Part shown: positions 41,449-50,875 of the stretch, one piece after another
Numbering within the stretch: position 1 is the first letter of the stretch
How the letters are laid out: each line of letters begins with the position of its first letter
Source: Bacteroidota bacterium
GTDB lineage: Bacteria > Bacteroidota > Bacteroidia > Flavobacteriales > Flavobacteriaceae
Direction: 5' to 3'
Assembly (NCBI GenBank): GCA_021793375.1
Contig: JAJYSY010000012.1
Span: forward strand, 1 to 53,997
Length of the DNA stretch: 53,997 bases
Notes under the pieces: generated by a model
Database searches by the model: none
Told to the model about the DNA's origin: nothing
The model's input: only the letters and a program-made list of their open reading frames with translations
Position numbers and translations under genes: made by a program

Positions 41449-43500
41449 TTACTCAAAATCTGCATCGTCAATTTCTCCATTTATTTCAATTGATTCTGCT
41501 TTGAGCTCTAAAGCTTGCGGGCCTATAGGAAGACTTATAGAATGCGGAATTTTCACTCCTTCAATTTCTTTATAGTCTCCAAAAGATGTTGTGGTTTCTC
41601 CCATTGGAGTTGTTTCTACTGTTTGCAATTTCAATCCGCTATCTACACTGTAATAAACAGATTGATTATCTGATAGTTTTACCACATAAGCTTCTTCATC
41701 ATCTACTGTTTCAATCCCTGTTACTTCTGCATCTTCAGGAACACTTAGCTCCGCAAACATAGAAGCATCTTTATAAGCTTCTAATTGCTCTTCTTCAAGT
41801 GCGTGTTTTTGCCCTTGCATTTCCATATATCCTTTTTCGCCATCATACACTACTTTTTGAATCACCATTCCAGAAGTACTTAACTCCATAGATTGCTTTC
41901 CTTCTTTAGTTTCTTTAGTTGTCATTGTTAAGGTTTGTCCTTGCATTGAACCGTTAAAAACAGAAACTCTTGAATTTATTGCATTAACAGCTTGCTCTCC
42001 TCCGATAGCTTTAATATAGTTGTCATAAATTACTTTTACTGTGATATCTTTTGAAACAGCTTTATTAAAGATCGGCTTTTCAACAGATTCCGCTTCTTTA
42101 TTATAATATTTCACCGGAATTTTCTTTCCTTTATACTCTAAACTCTCCAAAGCTTCTGCTACTTCTTTCCCTTTTCCGACAATTACGATTCTTGCCTCTT
42201 CAGGTCTGAAATATTTTTGCGCTACACGTTGAACATCTTCTGCGGTAACTTCATTTATTTTCTGCAAGAAAGTTTGATAGAAATCTTTTGGCAAATCTTC
42301 TGTTTCAATATCTAAAGCATAATTTGCAATAGTAGAAGGTCTTTCAAGTGCTCTCACAAAACTTCCTGTATATTTTGCTTTTGCCAACCTCAATTCTTGC
42401 TGAGAAACTTTCTCATCTCGAATAAGGTGAATTTCATCAAAGAAAGCTACAACTGCACTATCTGTAACAGCGTTACGCACACTTGCAGCAGCAACAAAAC
42501 TGGAAACATACTTATCATTTCCTAACATAGAATAAGCTCCATAAGTATAAGCTTTATCTTCTCTTAGGTTGTTAAACAATCTTCCTTCTCCTCCTCCTCC
42601 AAGAATTTGATTAGCGATCATTGCCGCAAAATAATCCGGATCAGATTTCTTTAGATTTACTGTATTTACAACAGAAACTTCACTCTGAACAGCGTTAGGC
42701 ATATCCACAAAATTGACTTGTGTATATTGAACTTTTGGAACTTGCGGAAGCTCTTCAGCAGGAGGGGTAGTTTCTCTCCAAGAAGATAAATACTTCTCTG
42801 CCAATTCTTTTACTTCTGCTGCTTTAATATCTCCTACTACTACTAAATAAGCATTTTTAGGGGAAATAAAATTATTGTAATAGTTTTTTACATCTGATAA
42901 TTCTAAGTTTTCAACCGATTTTACTGTTTCAAATTCTCCATACGGATGATTTTTTCCATAAGTCAGAGCTTTTCTAACATCTCCTGAAACAGCTTGTGCG
43001 CTTTTTTCTTGAGATTTTATTCCCTCTATCAATCTACTTTTTTGAGTTTTGAATTCTTTTTCTGTAAAGAATGGATTCAACAATCCATCTGCCATCAATT
43101 CAAAAACTTCAGAAAAAAACTTTGATAAAGATCTTGCTGTTACACTTTCAGAACCATAGCTTATGCTCGCTCCCAAAAGATCAACTTTTTCGTTATAACT
43201 GTCTTTATCTAAATTCTCTGTTCCATTTCCCATCATTGAGCTGTATAAGGATTTTACTCCCACTTGATCTCCTGACGAGAAAGGTTGATTATCTATAATT
43301 AACCTGGCACTTACAGTAGGAAATTTATGATTTTCCACTACCATAATCTGCAATCCATTATCCAATTCAAAACTTGCAGGAGAACCAAGGTTTATCTCCG
43401 GAGCCGGCCCCGGCTTTGGCATTTTTGAACGATCTACTTGTGCTTGAGCAACAGAAACCGTCAAACACAGTAAGAGTATTGAAATAAATTTGATTTTCAT
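41449..43500 (-). CDS. M16 family peptidase-like protein, non-catalytic subunit with extra C-terminal domain
   Basis: A 683-residue exported protein (signal peptide ending VAQAQ). Residues 35-470 form the two M16 domains, but at the position of the zinc motif the sequence reads VGVKSLYSSMMGNGTEN with no HxxEH. It should therefore be the inactive partner of a heterodimer, comparable to processing-peptidase alpha subunits, and it keeps the glycine-rich stretch ILGGGGEGRLFNNL. Residues 480-683 (YIKAIGGEQAVNAI onwards) look like an added LolA/outer-membrane-lipoprotein-sorting-like beta domain. The catalytic partner is the gene 15 bp upstream. Confidence 0.85.
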   Translation of the reverse strand: MKIKFISILLLCLTVSVAQAQVDRSKMPKPGPAPEINLGSPASFELDNGLQIMVVENHKFPTVSARLIIDNQPFSSGDQVGVKSLYSSMMGNGTENLDKDSYNEKVDLLGASISYGSESVTARSLSKFFSEVFELMADGLLNPFFTEKEFKTQKSRLIEGIKSQEKSAQAVSGDVRKALTYGKNHPYGEFETVKSVENLELSDVKNYYNNFISPKNAYLVVVGDIKAAEVKELAEKYLSSWRETTPPAEELPQVPKVQYTQVNFVDMPNAVQSEVSVVNTVNLKKSDPDYFAAMIANQILGGGGEGRLFNNLREDKAYTYGAYSMLGNDKYVSSFVAAASVRNAVTDSAVVAFFDEIHLIRDEKVSQQELRLAKAKYTGSFVRALERPSTIANYALDIETEDLPKDFYQTFLQKINEVTAEDVQRVAQKYFRPEEARIVIVGKGKEVAEALESLEYKGKKIPVKYYNKEAESVEKPIFNKAVSKDITVKVIYDNYIKAIGGEQAVNAINSRVSVFNGSMQGQTLTMTTKETKEGKQSMELSTSGMVIQKVVYDGEKGYMEMQGQKHALEEEQLEAYKDASMFAELSVPEDAEVTGIETVDDEEAYVVKLSDNQSVYYSVDSGLKLQTVETTPMGETTTSFGDYKEIEGVKIPHSISLPIGPQALELKAESIEINGEIDDADFE

Positions 43501-43515
43501 GTGTATTATATTTTT

Positions 43516-44847
43516 TTAATTTTCTTCGTCAGAACCCGGTAAATAATCAAGCTCTACACGTTCGTTTTTATTTAAATATTTATTTGCTACTTCTTTAATC
43601 TCCTCTCGAGTTATTTTCTTATAAATCTCAAGCTCTTTATTGATTAAATCTGTTTGCCCCCCATATAATGTATAGTAACTTGCCAATGAGTGCGCAATTC
43701 CCTCTTGGTTGTCGTTTCTATCAACAAAACTGGATTCTAAAGTGTTTTGAAGTTTTTCATATTCTTTTTCAGAAATCAACTCATTTTTAAGCTTCTCTAT
43801 CTCCTCATCCATAGTTTCTGATATTACCTCCAAAGGAGTTTCTCCCATTGGCAATGCTCCGATTATATAGGTTCCATAATCTTCTTCAGAACGATTAAAA
43901 GCCAAAACTTGCAAAGCAGTTTTATCTTCTTCTACCATTCTTTTATGCATTCTTGAGCTTTTCCCACTGGTTAAAAGTGTAGATATCATATTTAACACAT
44001 AAGTATCGTGCTCTTTTACAGCCGGCGTTCTATAAGCATACATTTTCAAAGGAATTTGAATATTATTATCATATTCAGTGACTTCAATGGGACCATCTAC
44101 CGGATCTTCTTTTACATCAACACGAGCCACATCTTCTCCTCTTTCAATAGGTCCAAAATATTTTTCTATCAGAGCTTTAGTTTCACTTTTATTTATATCT
44201 CCTGTCACCACCAAAACTGCGTTATTGGGCACATAATACTTATCAAAAAACGCTTCAAACTCCTCTAATTTTGCTGCATCTAAATCTTCCATAGAACCGA
44301 TTACAGTGCTTTTATAAGGGTGTTTTTTAAACAAGCTTGGCTCTACCGCTCCACCATAAGCGATTTTCCCGTAAGGCGCATTATCCATTCTTGAGCGCTT
44401 TTCTTCTTTTACCACCTCTCTTTGTGTATCTACTCCTTTTTGACCAATAACCGGATGATACATTCTTTCAGATTCCATCCATAATCCTAACTCTAAATTA
44501 TTTGATGGAAAAGTCTCATAATAATATGTTCTATCTTGAGTTGTGTTAGCATTGTTTTGTCCTCCATGAGAAGACACAATATGAAACCATTTTCCTCGCT
44601 CAATATTTTCCGTTCCTTCAAACAATAAATGTTCAAAGAAGTGAGCAAAACCGGATCTTCCCGGCTCTTCATCTTTTGCTCCCACGTGATACATCACTCC
44701 AACACTTACCACAGGCGCGCTGTTATCTTGATGCAAAATAACGTGAAGACCATTATCTAAATCGTACTCTGTAAATTCGACTTCTTGGGCGATCCCAAAA
44801 TAAGTCAGTAATAAAGCACAAAAAGCTAAACTGATTTTTTTGATCAT
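43516..44847 (-). CDS. M16 family zinc peptidase, catalytic subunit
   Basis: A 443-residue exported peptidase (signal peptide ending FGIAQE). The inverted zinc motif HFFEH is at residues 69-73 (SGFAHFFEHLLFEGTEN), with the distal Glu expected in the EVVKEEKRSRMDN segment. Two M16 domains are present. It is upstream of, and 15 bp from, the inactive 683-residue partner, so the pair should form one periplasmic peptidase with a closed chamber that degrades peptides. Transcription runs from the 340-bp gap 44848-45187. Confidence 0.88.
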   Translation of the reverse strand: MIKKISLAFCALLLTYFGIAQEVEFTEYDLDNGLHVILHQDNSAPVVSVGVMYHVGAKDEEPGRSGFAHFFEHLLFEGTENIERGKWFHIVSSHGGQNNANTTQDRTYYYETFPSNNLELGLWMESERMYHPVIGQKGVDTQREVVKEEKRSRMDNAPYGKIAYGGAVEPSLFKKHPYKSTVIGSMEDLDAAKLEEFEAFFDKYYVPNNAVLVVTGDINKSETKALIEKYFGPIERGEDVARVDVKEDPVDGPIEVTEYDNNIQIPLKMYAYRTPAVKEHDTYVLNMISTLLTSGKSSRMHKRMVEEDKTALQVLAFNRSEEDYGTYIIGALPMGETPLEVISETMDEEIEKLKNELISEKEYEKLQNTLESSFVDRNDNQEGIAHSLASYYTLYGGQTDLINKELEIYKKITREEIKEVANKYLNKNERVELDYLPGSDEEN

Positions 44848-45187
44848 TACATTTTAATTTTAGTTCAATTATCTTGACGACAAATTTATACATTTGTTAC
44901 AATTTAGATGGCGATTTTAACGTTAAAGCTTGTTATTTTTACTAAAATTCAATTTTCATTTCGAAAAAGAACTTCTTTTTTCAATCTTTAATATTTTTAG
45001 TTTTTCCTTTAATTTTCTTTCAACTCATCCTTAAAGCTTGATTTCAGCGGAGATTATTTTTTTCTCCCCCCTTGCCTTCACCTAATTTTTCAATTAAAAA
45101 TCAGAAATGATTAAAATTTTAACAAATTTAAACCTTAAAATTAAATAAAAATAGTTAATTTTAATCCAAATCCTAAAAACTTACATT
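44848..45187. other. Gene-free intergenic region between divergent genes
   Basis: These 340 bp separate the divergent M16 operon and the DUF4199 gene. The region is AT- and T-rich. I see no open frame with protein-like sequence, no tRNA, no strong hairpin and no full -33/-7 match. Promoters for both flanking genes must lie here but I cannot place them. Confidence 0.5.
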
Positions 45188-45622
45188 ATGAAAAATCACA
45201 CTACATCAATCAAATACGGAATTATCACCGGCATATTCTTAATCGGGTATTTTTATTTATTAGGAACCTTAGGATATGTTAAAAGCCCGGCTTACAGCTT
45301 ATTTAACTCTTTAATTTGCGCTTTGGGTATATTTATGGCCATCAGTGAAAAAAGTCAAACTGCGCATTTTAATCCGAAAATCGGTTTTAAGACAGGCATT
45401 CGAACCGGATTAATTGCAACAGTAATTTTTACTATATTTTTCGGTTTTTACGCTAAAAATCAAGACGGTTTTATGACTGCTTTATCAGATCAAATCGGCT
45501 TTATTAGTTTAAATTATTTCTTACTTTTAGTTATTGTTGCAGCAGGAGGGGTCATTTCTGTTTATGCAGTTACCTTCATCATTATGAAAGCTTTCAACAA
45601 AAGCTGGAGCGTGGAAAATTAA
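45188..45622 (+). CDS. DUF4199 family membrane protein (second copy)
   Basis: A 144-residue membrane protein with four hydrophobic segments (about residues 12-28, 37-53, 74-92 and 107-131). It begins SIKYGIITGIFLIGYFYLLG and has the loop EKSQTAHFNPKIGFKTGIRTG, as in DUF4199. It is a paralogue of the protein at 18009 but clearly diverged from it. Function is unknown. Confidence 0.7.
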   Translation: MKNHTTSIKYGIITGIFLIGYFYLLGTLGYVKSPAYSLFNSLICALGIFMAISEKSQTAHFNPKIGFKTGIRTGLIATVIFTIFFGFYAKNQDGFMTALSDQIGFISLNYFLLLVIVAAGGVISVYAVTFIIMKAFNKSWSVEN

Positions 45623-45691
45623 ATTTAAGTTCAAATTTTACAGCTATTTACAAAAGTAAAAACTAAATGATAAAAATATCTTTTACTCATC

Positions 45692-45721
45692 TTGTTTTTA
45701 AAAAAATTAGCAGTATATTTG
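45692..45721 (+). promoter_or_regulatory. Bacteroidota-type promoter of rplU-rpmA
   Basis: TTG (45692-45694) and TATATTTG (45714-45721) are 19 nt apart, a good flavobacterial promoter. The rplU ATG is 29 bp downstream at 45750. Confidence 0.65.
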
Positions 45722-45749
45722 CCGTTCTAAAATTTAAATTTCATTAAGA

Positions 45750-46376
45750 ATGTATGCAATTGTAGAAATAGCAGGGCTTCAATATAAAGTTGAGCAAGAC
45801 CAGCAATTGTATGTTAACCGTTTAAAACACGAAGAAGGAGAAGAAATCACTTTTGACCGTGTTTTATTAACCGATAACGGTTCCGTACAAGTTGGCGCCC
45901 CAGTTATAAACGGTGTTACCGTTGTAGCAAAAGTCCTTGAACATCTTAAAGGAGACAAGGTTATTGTTTTCAAAAAGAAAAGACGTAAAGGATATCGTAA
46001 GAAAAAAGGACATCGTCAACATCTTACCAAGATTGAAATTGTTTCTATCGGAGGGCAAAAAGCAACTCCTAAAAAAGAGACTAAAGCTAAAAAACCGGCA
46101 AAAAAATCTGGTAAGAAAGATGATTTAACCCTTATTGAAGGAATTGGACCTAAATCTGCTGAAGCGTTAGCAGCTGCAGGATTAGATAGTTTTGAAAAAC
46201 TTTCTAAAGCTTCAGAAGAAGAAATCAAAAAAATTCTTTCAGAAGCAAGTAGTTCTTTAGCTCATTTAGATCCACAAACTTGGGCTAAACAAGCAGAAAT
46301 GGCTCACGAAGGAAAGTTCGATGAGTTAAAAGCTTGGCAAGATGAATTGGATGGAGGAATCCCATCTAAAGAATAA
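45750..46376 (+). CDS. rplU: Ribosomal protein L21 with C-terminal helix-hairpin-helix extension
   Basis: A 208-residue protein. Residues 1-101 are a complete L21 (AIVEIAGLQYKVEQDQQLYV, then KKKRRKGYRKKKGHRQHLT). A basic Lys/Pro-rich linker (103-123) leads to a helix-hairpin-helix-like domain at about 125-165 (DDLTLIEGIGPKSAEALAAA) and an acidic tail. Normal L21 is about 103 residues. The extension is known from Bacteroidota L21 entries and is not an annotation error, since no stop or start separates it. rpmA follows after 19 bp. Confidence 0.95.
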   Translation: MYAIVEIAGLQYKVEQDQQLYVNRLKHEEGEEITFDRVLLTDNGSVQVGAPVINGVTVVAKVLEHLKGDKVIVFKKKRRKGYRKKKGHRQHLTKIEIVSIGGQKATPKKETKAKKPAKKSGKKDDLTLIEGIGPKSAEALAAAGLDSFEKLSKASEEEIKKILSEASSSLAHLDPQTWAKQAEMAHEGKFDELKAWQDELDGGIPSKE

Positions 46377-46395
46377 CTTTAAAAAATAATTAGAA

Positions 46396-46656
46396 ATGGC
46401 ACATAAAAAAGGAGTCGGAAGTTCAAAAAACGGAAGAGATTCAGAAGCGAAACGCCTTGGTGTAAAGATTTTTGGAGGCCAAGCAGTGAGAGCAGGAAAT
46501 ATTATCCTTCGTCAAAGAGGAACTGCTCATCACCCCGGTAAAAATGTTTACTTAGGAAAAGACCATACTTTACATGCTAAAATTGATGGCATTGTAAAGT
46601 TTGATAAAAAATATGGAAACAAATCTTATGTTTCAGTAGAACCATTTGAAGCTTAA
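46396..46656 (+). CDS. rpmA: Ribosomal protein L27
   Basis: An 86-residue protein with the L27 landmarks [40 protein letters not shown] and [13 protein letters not shown]. It binds near the peptidyl-transferase centre of the 50S subunit. The N terminus starts directly with MAHKKG and lacks the Firmicutes-type cleaved extension. It forms the standard rplU-rpmA operon and is ended by the hairpin at 46684. Confidence 0.98.
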   Translation: MAHKKGVGSSKNGRDSEAKRLGVKIFGGQAVRAGNIILRQRGTAHHPGKNVYLGKDHTLHAKIDGIVKFDKKYGNKSYVSVEPFEA

Positions 46657-46683
46657 AAGATTTTATCCTTGTTAAATATAGAA

Positions 46684-46710
46684 AGTCGTCTTCAACAGAC
46701 GGCTTTTTTT
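46684..46710 (+). terminator. rplU-rpmA terminator
   Basis: AGTCGTCT and AGACGGCT form an 8-bp stem (with a G-T pair) around a 5-nt loop, followed by seven Ts. Confidence 0.85.
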
Positions 46711-46716
46711 ATGCTC

Positions 46717-46760
46717 AAAAAAAATACCGAAAGCTAAAGGCAATCGGTATTTTTATTTTT
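46717..46760. terminator. Bidirectional terminator before the ahcY stop
   Basis: AAAAATACCGA and TCGGTATTTTT pair over 11 bp with a 13-nt loop. As on the left and Ts on the right let it end ahcY transcription on the minus strand and back up the rpmA terminator. Confidence 0.7.
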
Positions 46761-46777
46761 AAGTGTGATTTTTTCTA

Positions 46778-48091
46778 TTAATATCTGTAATACTCAGGTT
46801 TAAAAGGACCTTCTTTAGAAACTCCAATATAATCTGCTTGAGTTTGGTTAAGCTTAGTCAACTCTACTCCGATTTTCTTTAAATGTAATTCTGCCACCTT
46901 TTCATCTAATTTCTTAGGAAGCATATATACTTTATTTTCATACTTATCAGCATAATTCCACAATTCAATCTGTGCTAAGGTTTGATTGGTAAAAGAATTA
47001 CTCATCACAAAACTCGGATGACCTGTTGCACAACCTAAGTTTACTAAACGACCTTCTGCCAATAATATAATATCATTCCCATTGATAGTGTATTTATCAA
47101 CCTGTGGTTTGATTTCTACCTTTGAATCTCCATGATTTTCATTTAACCACGCTACATCTATCTCATTATCAAAATGACCAATATTACAAACAATTGTTTT
47201 ATCTTTCATCGCTTCAAAATGTTCTTTGCGAACAATGTCGCGATTTCCGGTTGTAGTAATTACAATATCTGCATTTTTTACTACAGTTTCCAATCTTTTC
47301 ACTTCAAATCCATCCATTGCTGCTTGCAAAGCACAAATCGGATCTATCTCCGTAACAGTTACAATAGCCCCGGTTCCTCTAAAAGATTCTGCTGTTCCTT
47401 TTCCTACATCTCCATAACCGCAAACTACTACACGTTTTCCTGCCAACATAATATCTGTTGCTCTTCTTACTGCATCCACAGCACTTTCTCTACACCCATA
47501 TTTATTATCAAACTTAGATTTAGTAACAGAGTCATTAACATTAATCGCCGGCATCGGAAGTGTGTTATTTTTCATTCTCTCATACAAACGATGAACTCCG
47601 GTTGTAGTTTCTTCTGAAATCCCTTTAACTTCTTTAGCAAGTTCAGGGTATTTATCTAAAACCATATTTGTCAAATCTCCTCCATCATCAAGAATCATAT
47701 TTAATGGTTTGTCTTCATCAAAAAATAAAGTTTGTTCTATACACCAATCAAATTCTTCTTCATTCATCCCTTTCCAAGCAAAAACAGGAACTCCTGCCTC
47801 AGCTACTGCTGCCGCTGCATGATCTTGTGTTGAGAAAATATTACAAGAACTCCAACGCACCTCTGCACCAAGCGCTACCAAAGTTTCTATCAAAACTGCA
47901 GTTTGAATAGTCATATGTAAACATCCTGCTATTCTGGCTCCTTTTAGAGGTTGCTCTTCTTTATATTCTTCTCTTAAAGCCATTAAACCCGGCATTTCTG
48001 CTTCTGCCAATTCAATTTCTCTTCTTCCCCAACCGGCAAGCGTAATATCTTTTACTTTATAAGTTGTTTCCGGCTTTGTTTTTGTCTTCAT
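46778..48091 (-). CDS. ahcY: Adenosylhomocysteinase
   Basis: A 437-residue SAH hydrolase that splits S-adenosylhomocysteine into adenosine and homocysteine. Visible are [31 protein letters not shown], the NAD-binding [18 protein letters not shown], and the C-terminal FKPEYYRY. I chose ATG 48091 over an in-frame TTG at 48118, because the extra nine residues do not resemble the family. A TAATTTTG -7-like box lies just upstream on the minus strand. It recycles SAH made by methyltransferases such as EgtD and SAM-dependent tRNA enzymes. Confidence 0.96.
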   Translation of the reverse strand: MKTKTKPETTYKVKDITLAGWGRREIELAEAEMPGLMALREEYKEEQPLKGARIAGCLHMTIQTAVLIETLVALGAEVRWSSCNIFSTQDHAAAAVAEAGVPVFAWKGMNEEEFDWCIEQTLFFDEDKPLNMILDDGGDLTNMVLDKYPELAKEVKGISEETTTGVHRLYERMKNNTLPMPAINVNDSVTKSKFDNKYGCRESAVDAVRRATDIMLAGKRVVVCGYGDVGKGTAESFRGTGAIVTVTEIDPICALQAAMDGFEVKRLETVVKNADIVITTTGNRDIVRKEHFEAMKDKTIVCNIGHFDNEIDVAWLNENHGDSKVEIKPQVDKYTINGNDIILLAEGRLVNLGCATGHPSFVMSNSFTNQTLAQIELWNYADKYENKVYMLPKKLDEKVAELHLKKIGVELTKLNQTQADYIGVSKEGPFKPEYYRY

Positions 48092-48143
48092 CTCCTTATA
48101 TTTGTGATTATCTGGCAAAATTAAGCAATAATTAGAATATTTT

Positions 48144-48791
48144 ATGGCTCTTTACAAAAGAATAACAGTCAACTCCGATACAGAAATTCTTATTTGGAAA
48201 CTGAAAGAAAGCTTAGCAGAACTTTTAAAAAAAACCGAGTTAAGTTCTGTTTGTGAAAATCGATTAGCTCTTTTAAAATCGGAAATACACCGCAAGCAAT
48301 TTTTAGGCATACGTCAACTGATTAAAACTGCCGGTTATGAAAATGGTGATTTATATTATGATGAAAAAGGAAAACCTCATCTAAAAGGAGATAAATATAT
48401 TTCTGTTACTCATTCTTATGATTTTGCCGGTATTATCATCAGTTCTCAACCTGCTGGAATTGATATTGAAAAAAAACGAGATAAGATTTTACGCATCGCC
48501 AATAAATTCACTCCTTTAATTGAATACAGAACACTTGCCAATGACGAAGCCGTTATTCGAAAACTAACCATAGTTTGGGGCGCAAAAGAAGCGATTTATA
48601 AAGCCATGGATCATCCCGGAATTTCATTTCTTAAACACATATATGTGGAAGATTTTGATTTTGAAGACAAAAAAACAATCGCTAAAGTCAATTTTGACAA
48701 TAAAATTTCGACCTTTGAAACTAATTTCTTAGAATTTGAAGGCTTTGCATGCGTATATGCCTTATATTCGGATTCTAATTTTTTGCAATAA
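48144..48791 (+). CDS. 4'-phosphopantetheinyl transferase superfamily protein
   Basis: A 215-residue protein of the Sfp-like class. [21 protein letters not shown] contains the conserved His-Ser pair, [12 protein letters not shown] carries the Mg-binding Asp and Glu, and [10 protein letters not shown] is the catalytic W-x-x-KE-A motif. It transfers phosphopantetheine from CoA to acyl-carrier proteins or similar carriers. It is divergent from ahcY and 18 bp ahead of mgtE. No carrier-protein gene is in the window, so the client is unknown. Confidence 0.88.
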   Translation: MALYKRITVNSDTEILIWKLKESLAELLKKTELSSVCENRLALLKSEIHRKQFLGIRQLIKTAGYENGDLYYDEKGKPHLKGDKYISVTHSYDFAGIIISSQPAGIDIEKKRDKILRIANKFTPLIEYRTLANDEAVIRKLTIVWGAKEAIYKAMDHPGISFLKHIYVEDFDFEDKKTIAKVNFDNKISTFETNFLEFEGFACVYALYSDSNFLQ

Positions 48792-48809
48792 CCTTAAATT
48801 TTTTAAGCT

Positions 48810-50138
48810 ATGTCCAATAAAGTGAAATTTTCTAAAACTCATCCGGCAGACATCGCAGAAAAGTTAATCGATTTACCTGCTGAAGAAAGAACTTTAGCTT
48901 TTTTAAAGTTGTCTAAAGAAAAAAAGATTGAAGTATTTTCTTTTCTTGATGTTTCTGATCAACGTGCAATTTTAGAAAATTTAGGAGATAAAGGTTTACG
49001 AGAATTGATTGAAAATATGGCGCCTGACGACAGGACCCAACTGTTTTCAGATTTCCCGGATAATCTTATTCGGAAAATGCTCAGATTTATAAATCCTGAC
49101 GACCGAAAAGAAGCTTTGGCTTTATTGGGGTATGAAGCTGATAGTATAGGACGATTAATGACGCCTCATTACATCAAAGCTCGACCCGATTGGACAGTAG
49201 GAAAAGTTTTGGAAAGAATTAAACTTTTTGGAGAAAAAGCAGAAACCCTCAACTTTGTCTATGTGGTTGATGAAGAAAATAAATTGGTGGACGACTTAAG
49301 AATCGGACAATTATTGATGGCTGATGAAAACACTGTTTTGTCCACACTTATGGACAGAAGTTTTATTGCTATTACCAGTACTCAAAAATTGGAAGAAGGC
49401 TTGAAGATTTTTGAAAAATATGAACGAGAAGCACTGCCCATTATCTCTGAACACGGAATTTTAGTTGGTATTGTCACTTTTGACGATATTATGGATAAAA
49501 TTGCTGAAAGAGATACAGAAGATATTCATAAATTTGGAGGTAGCGAAGGTTTAGATCTCTCTTATACTGACACCAGTCTTTTTACAATGGTCAGAAAAAG
49601 AGCGGGTTGGCTTGTTATTTTATTTATTGGAGAAATGTTTACCGCCTCAGCGATGGCACATTTTGAAGATGAAATTGCTGTAGCCACAGTTTTAGCTCTT
49701 TTCATTCCTCTAATTATCTCAAGTGGAGGAAACTCAGGTTCGCAAGCGGCTTCTTTAATTATTAGATCTTTAGCTTTAAAAGAACTTAAATTAAAAGATT
49801 GGTGGTTTGTTATGCGTAAAGAATTTTTCTCCGGATTTCTTTTAGGAACTATCTTAGGTACCATTGGTTTTGTCAGAATTGCCGTTTGGGAAAAAACCGG
49901 ACTTTATGACTATGGAGAACATTGGATTTACATTGGACTTACTATCGGACTTTCTTTAGTAGCTATAGTTTTATGGGGGTCTTTAGCCGGTGCATTAATT
50001 CCTTTTGTTTTACGCAGATTAGGAATGGATCCAGCTACAGCTTCTGCTCCTTTTGTAGCTACTTTAGTTGATGTTACCGGGTTATTTATCTATTTCTCTA
50101 TCGCCTTGCTCATCTTAAGTAATTTCTATAATTTCTAA
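48810..50138 (+). CDS. mgtE: Magnesium transporter MgtE
   Basis: A 442-residue protein with the MgtE N-terminal superhelical domain (HPADIAEKLIDLPAEER), a pair of CBS domains (about residues 130-250), a connecting helix, and five transmembrane segments at the C terminus. The pore signature ISSGGNSGSQAASLIIRSLA is present, as is VATLVDVTGLFIYF. Mg binding to the cytosolic domains gates the channel in the family. It lies 18 bp after the phosphopantetheinyl transferase gene and has its own terminator at 50163. Confidence 0.93.
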   Translation: MSNKVKFSKTHPADIAEKLIDLPAEERTLAFLKLSKEKKIEVFSFLDVSDQRAILENLGDKGLRELIENMAPDDRTQLFSDFPDNLIRKMLRFINPDDRKEALALLGYEADSIGRLMTPHYIKARPDWTVGKVLERIKLFGEKAETLNFVYVVDEENKLVDDLRIGQLLMADENTVLSTLMDRSFIAITSTQKLEEGLKIFEKYEREALPIISEHGILVGIVTFDDIMDKIAERDTEDIHKFGGSEGLDLSYTDTSLFTMVRKRAGWLVILFIGEMFTASAMAHFEDEIAVATVLALFIPLIISSGGNSGSQAASLIIRSLALKELKLKDWWFVMRKEFFSGFLLGTILGTIGFVRIAVWEKTGLYDYGEHWIYIGLTIGLSLVAIVLWGSLAGALIPFVLRRLGMDPATASAPFVATLVDVTGLFIYFSIALLILSNFYNF

Positions 50139-50162
50139 AACTACTTTAAAAAAATAAATAGA

Positions 50163-50193
50163 AAAGATTATTCCGGTCAGGGATAATCTTTTT
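50163..50193 (+). terminator. mgtE terminator
   Basis: AAAGATTATTCC and GGGATAATCTTT form a 12-bp stem with one T-G pair around a 5-nt loop, followed by Ts. Confidence 0.85.
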
Positions 50194-50258
50194 CTTATTC
50201 ATAAAACCATACAATACCTTAATTCAAGTTAAAACAAATCTGTTTCTTAACTTTTTCG

Positions 50259-50266
50259 TAAATTTG
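50259..50266 (+). promoter_or_regulatory. Candidate -7 promoter element of the NadR-like gene
   Basis: TAAATTTG fits TAnnTTTG and lies 28 bp before the TTG start at 50295. No -33 box is evident at the normal distance. Confidence 0.4.
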
Positions 50267-50294
50267 TAGGTTTTTCAACTTAAATATAAGTATT

Positions 50295-50825
50295 TTGAAG
50301 AAGATTGTTTTATATGGTGCTGAATCCACAGGAAAAACTTGGTTAGCCAAAGCTTTGGCCGACTACTATAACACGGTTTGGGTTCCTGAATTTGCCAGAG
50401 TTTTTTTACAAGAAAAATATGATAATAGCGGAGAAATTTGCAGTTATGATGATTTAATACCCATTGCAAAAGGACAAATAGATTTAGAAAAACAAGCTTT
50501 ACAAAAAACAAATAAAGAAATAATTTTTTGCGATACAAATCCTCTGCAAACCTATTACTATGGAAAAGCTTATTTTCAGAACTTTGAACATTCTGAGTTG
50601 TGGGAATTAGCAATAAATAGAAAATATGATTTTTATTTATTAACTTACATAGATACACCATGGGAAGAAGATGACCTTCGAGATAAACCAAATGAACGTT
50701 TAGAAATGCATCAGCATTTCAAAAACTCTCTTGAAGAAAATAATCTTCCTTACTTATTATTAAAAGGGAACAAAGAAGAAAGACTAAAAAAAGCTATCAA
50801 CCAAATCGCACTTTTAAAAAACTAA
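50295..50825 (+). CDS. NadR-like nicotinamide riboside kinase / AAA-type P-loop ATPase
   Basis: A 176-residue P-loop protein. The Walker A motif YGAESTGKTWLAKAL begins at residue 7, WVPEFARVFL follows as in NadR kinase domains, and IIFCDTNPLQTYYYGKAYF holds the second Asp. It resembles the ribosylnicotinamide-kinase half of NadR without the adenylyltransferase domain. The start must be TTG (50295), because no ATG or GTG lies in frame before the P-loop. The predicted role is NMN synthesis from nicotinamide riboside, inferred from the family. Confidence 0.8.
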   Translation: MKKIVLYGAESTGKTWLAKALADYYNTVWVPEFARVFLQEKYDNSGEICSYDDLIPIAKGQIDLEKQALQKTNKEIIFCDTNPLQTYYYGKAYFQNFEHSELWELAINRKYDFYLLTYIDTPWEEDDLRDKPNERLEMHQHFKNSLEENNLPYLLLKGNKEERLKKAINQIALLKN

Positions 50826-50875
50826 AAGTGCCGAATATATATTTTAATATATTACACTAACCAAATTCAATCAAT

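Noticed and set aside
41449..44847. Two M16 genes as a split single pitrilysin
   Set aside because: Each protein has its own signal peptide and a complete pair of M16 domains, so they are separate subunits and not fragments.
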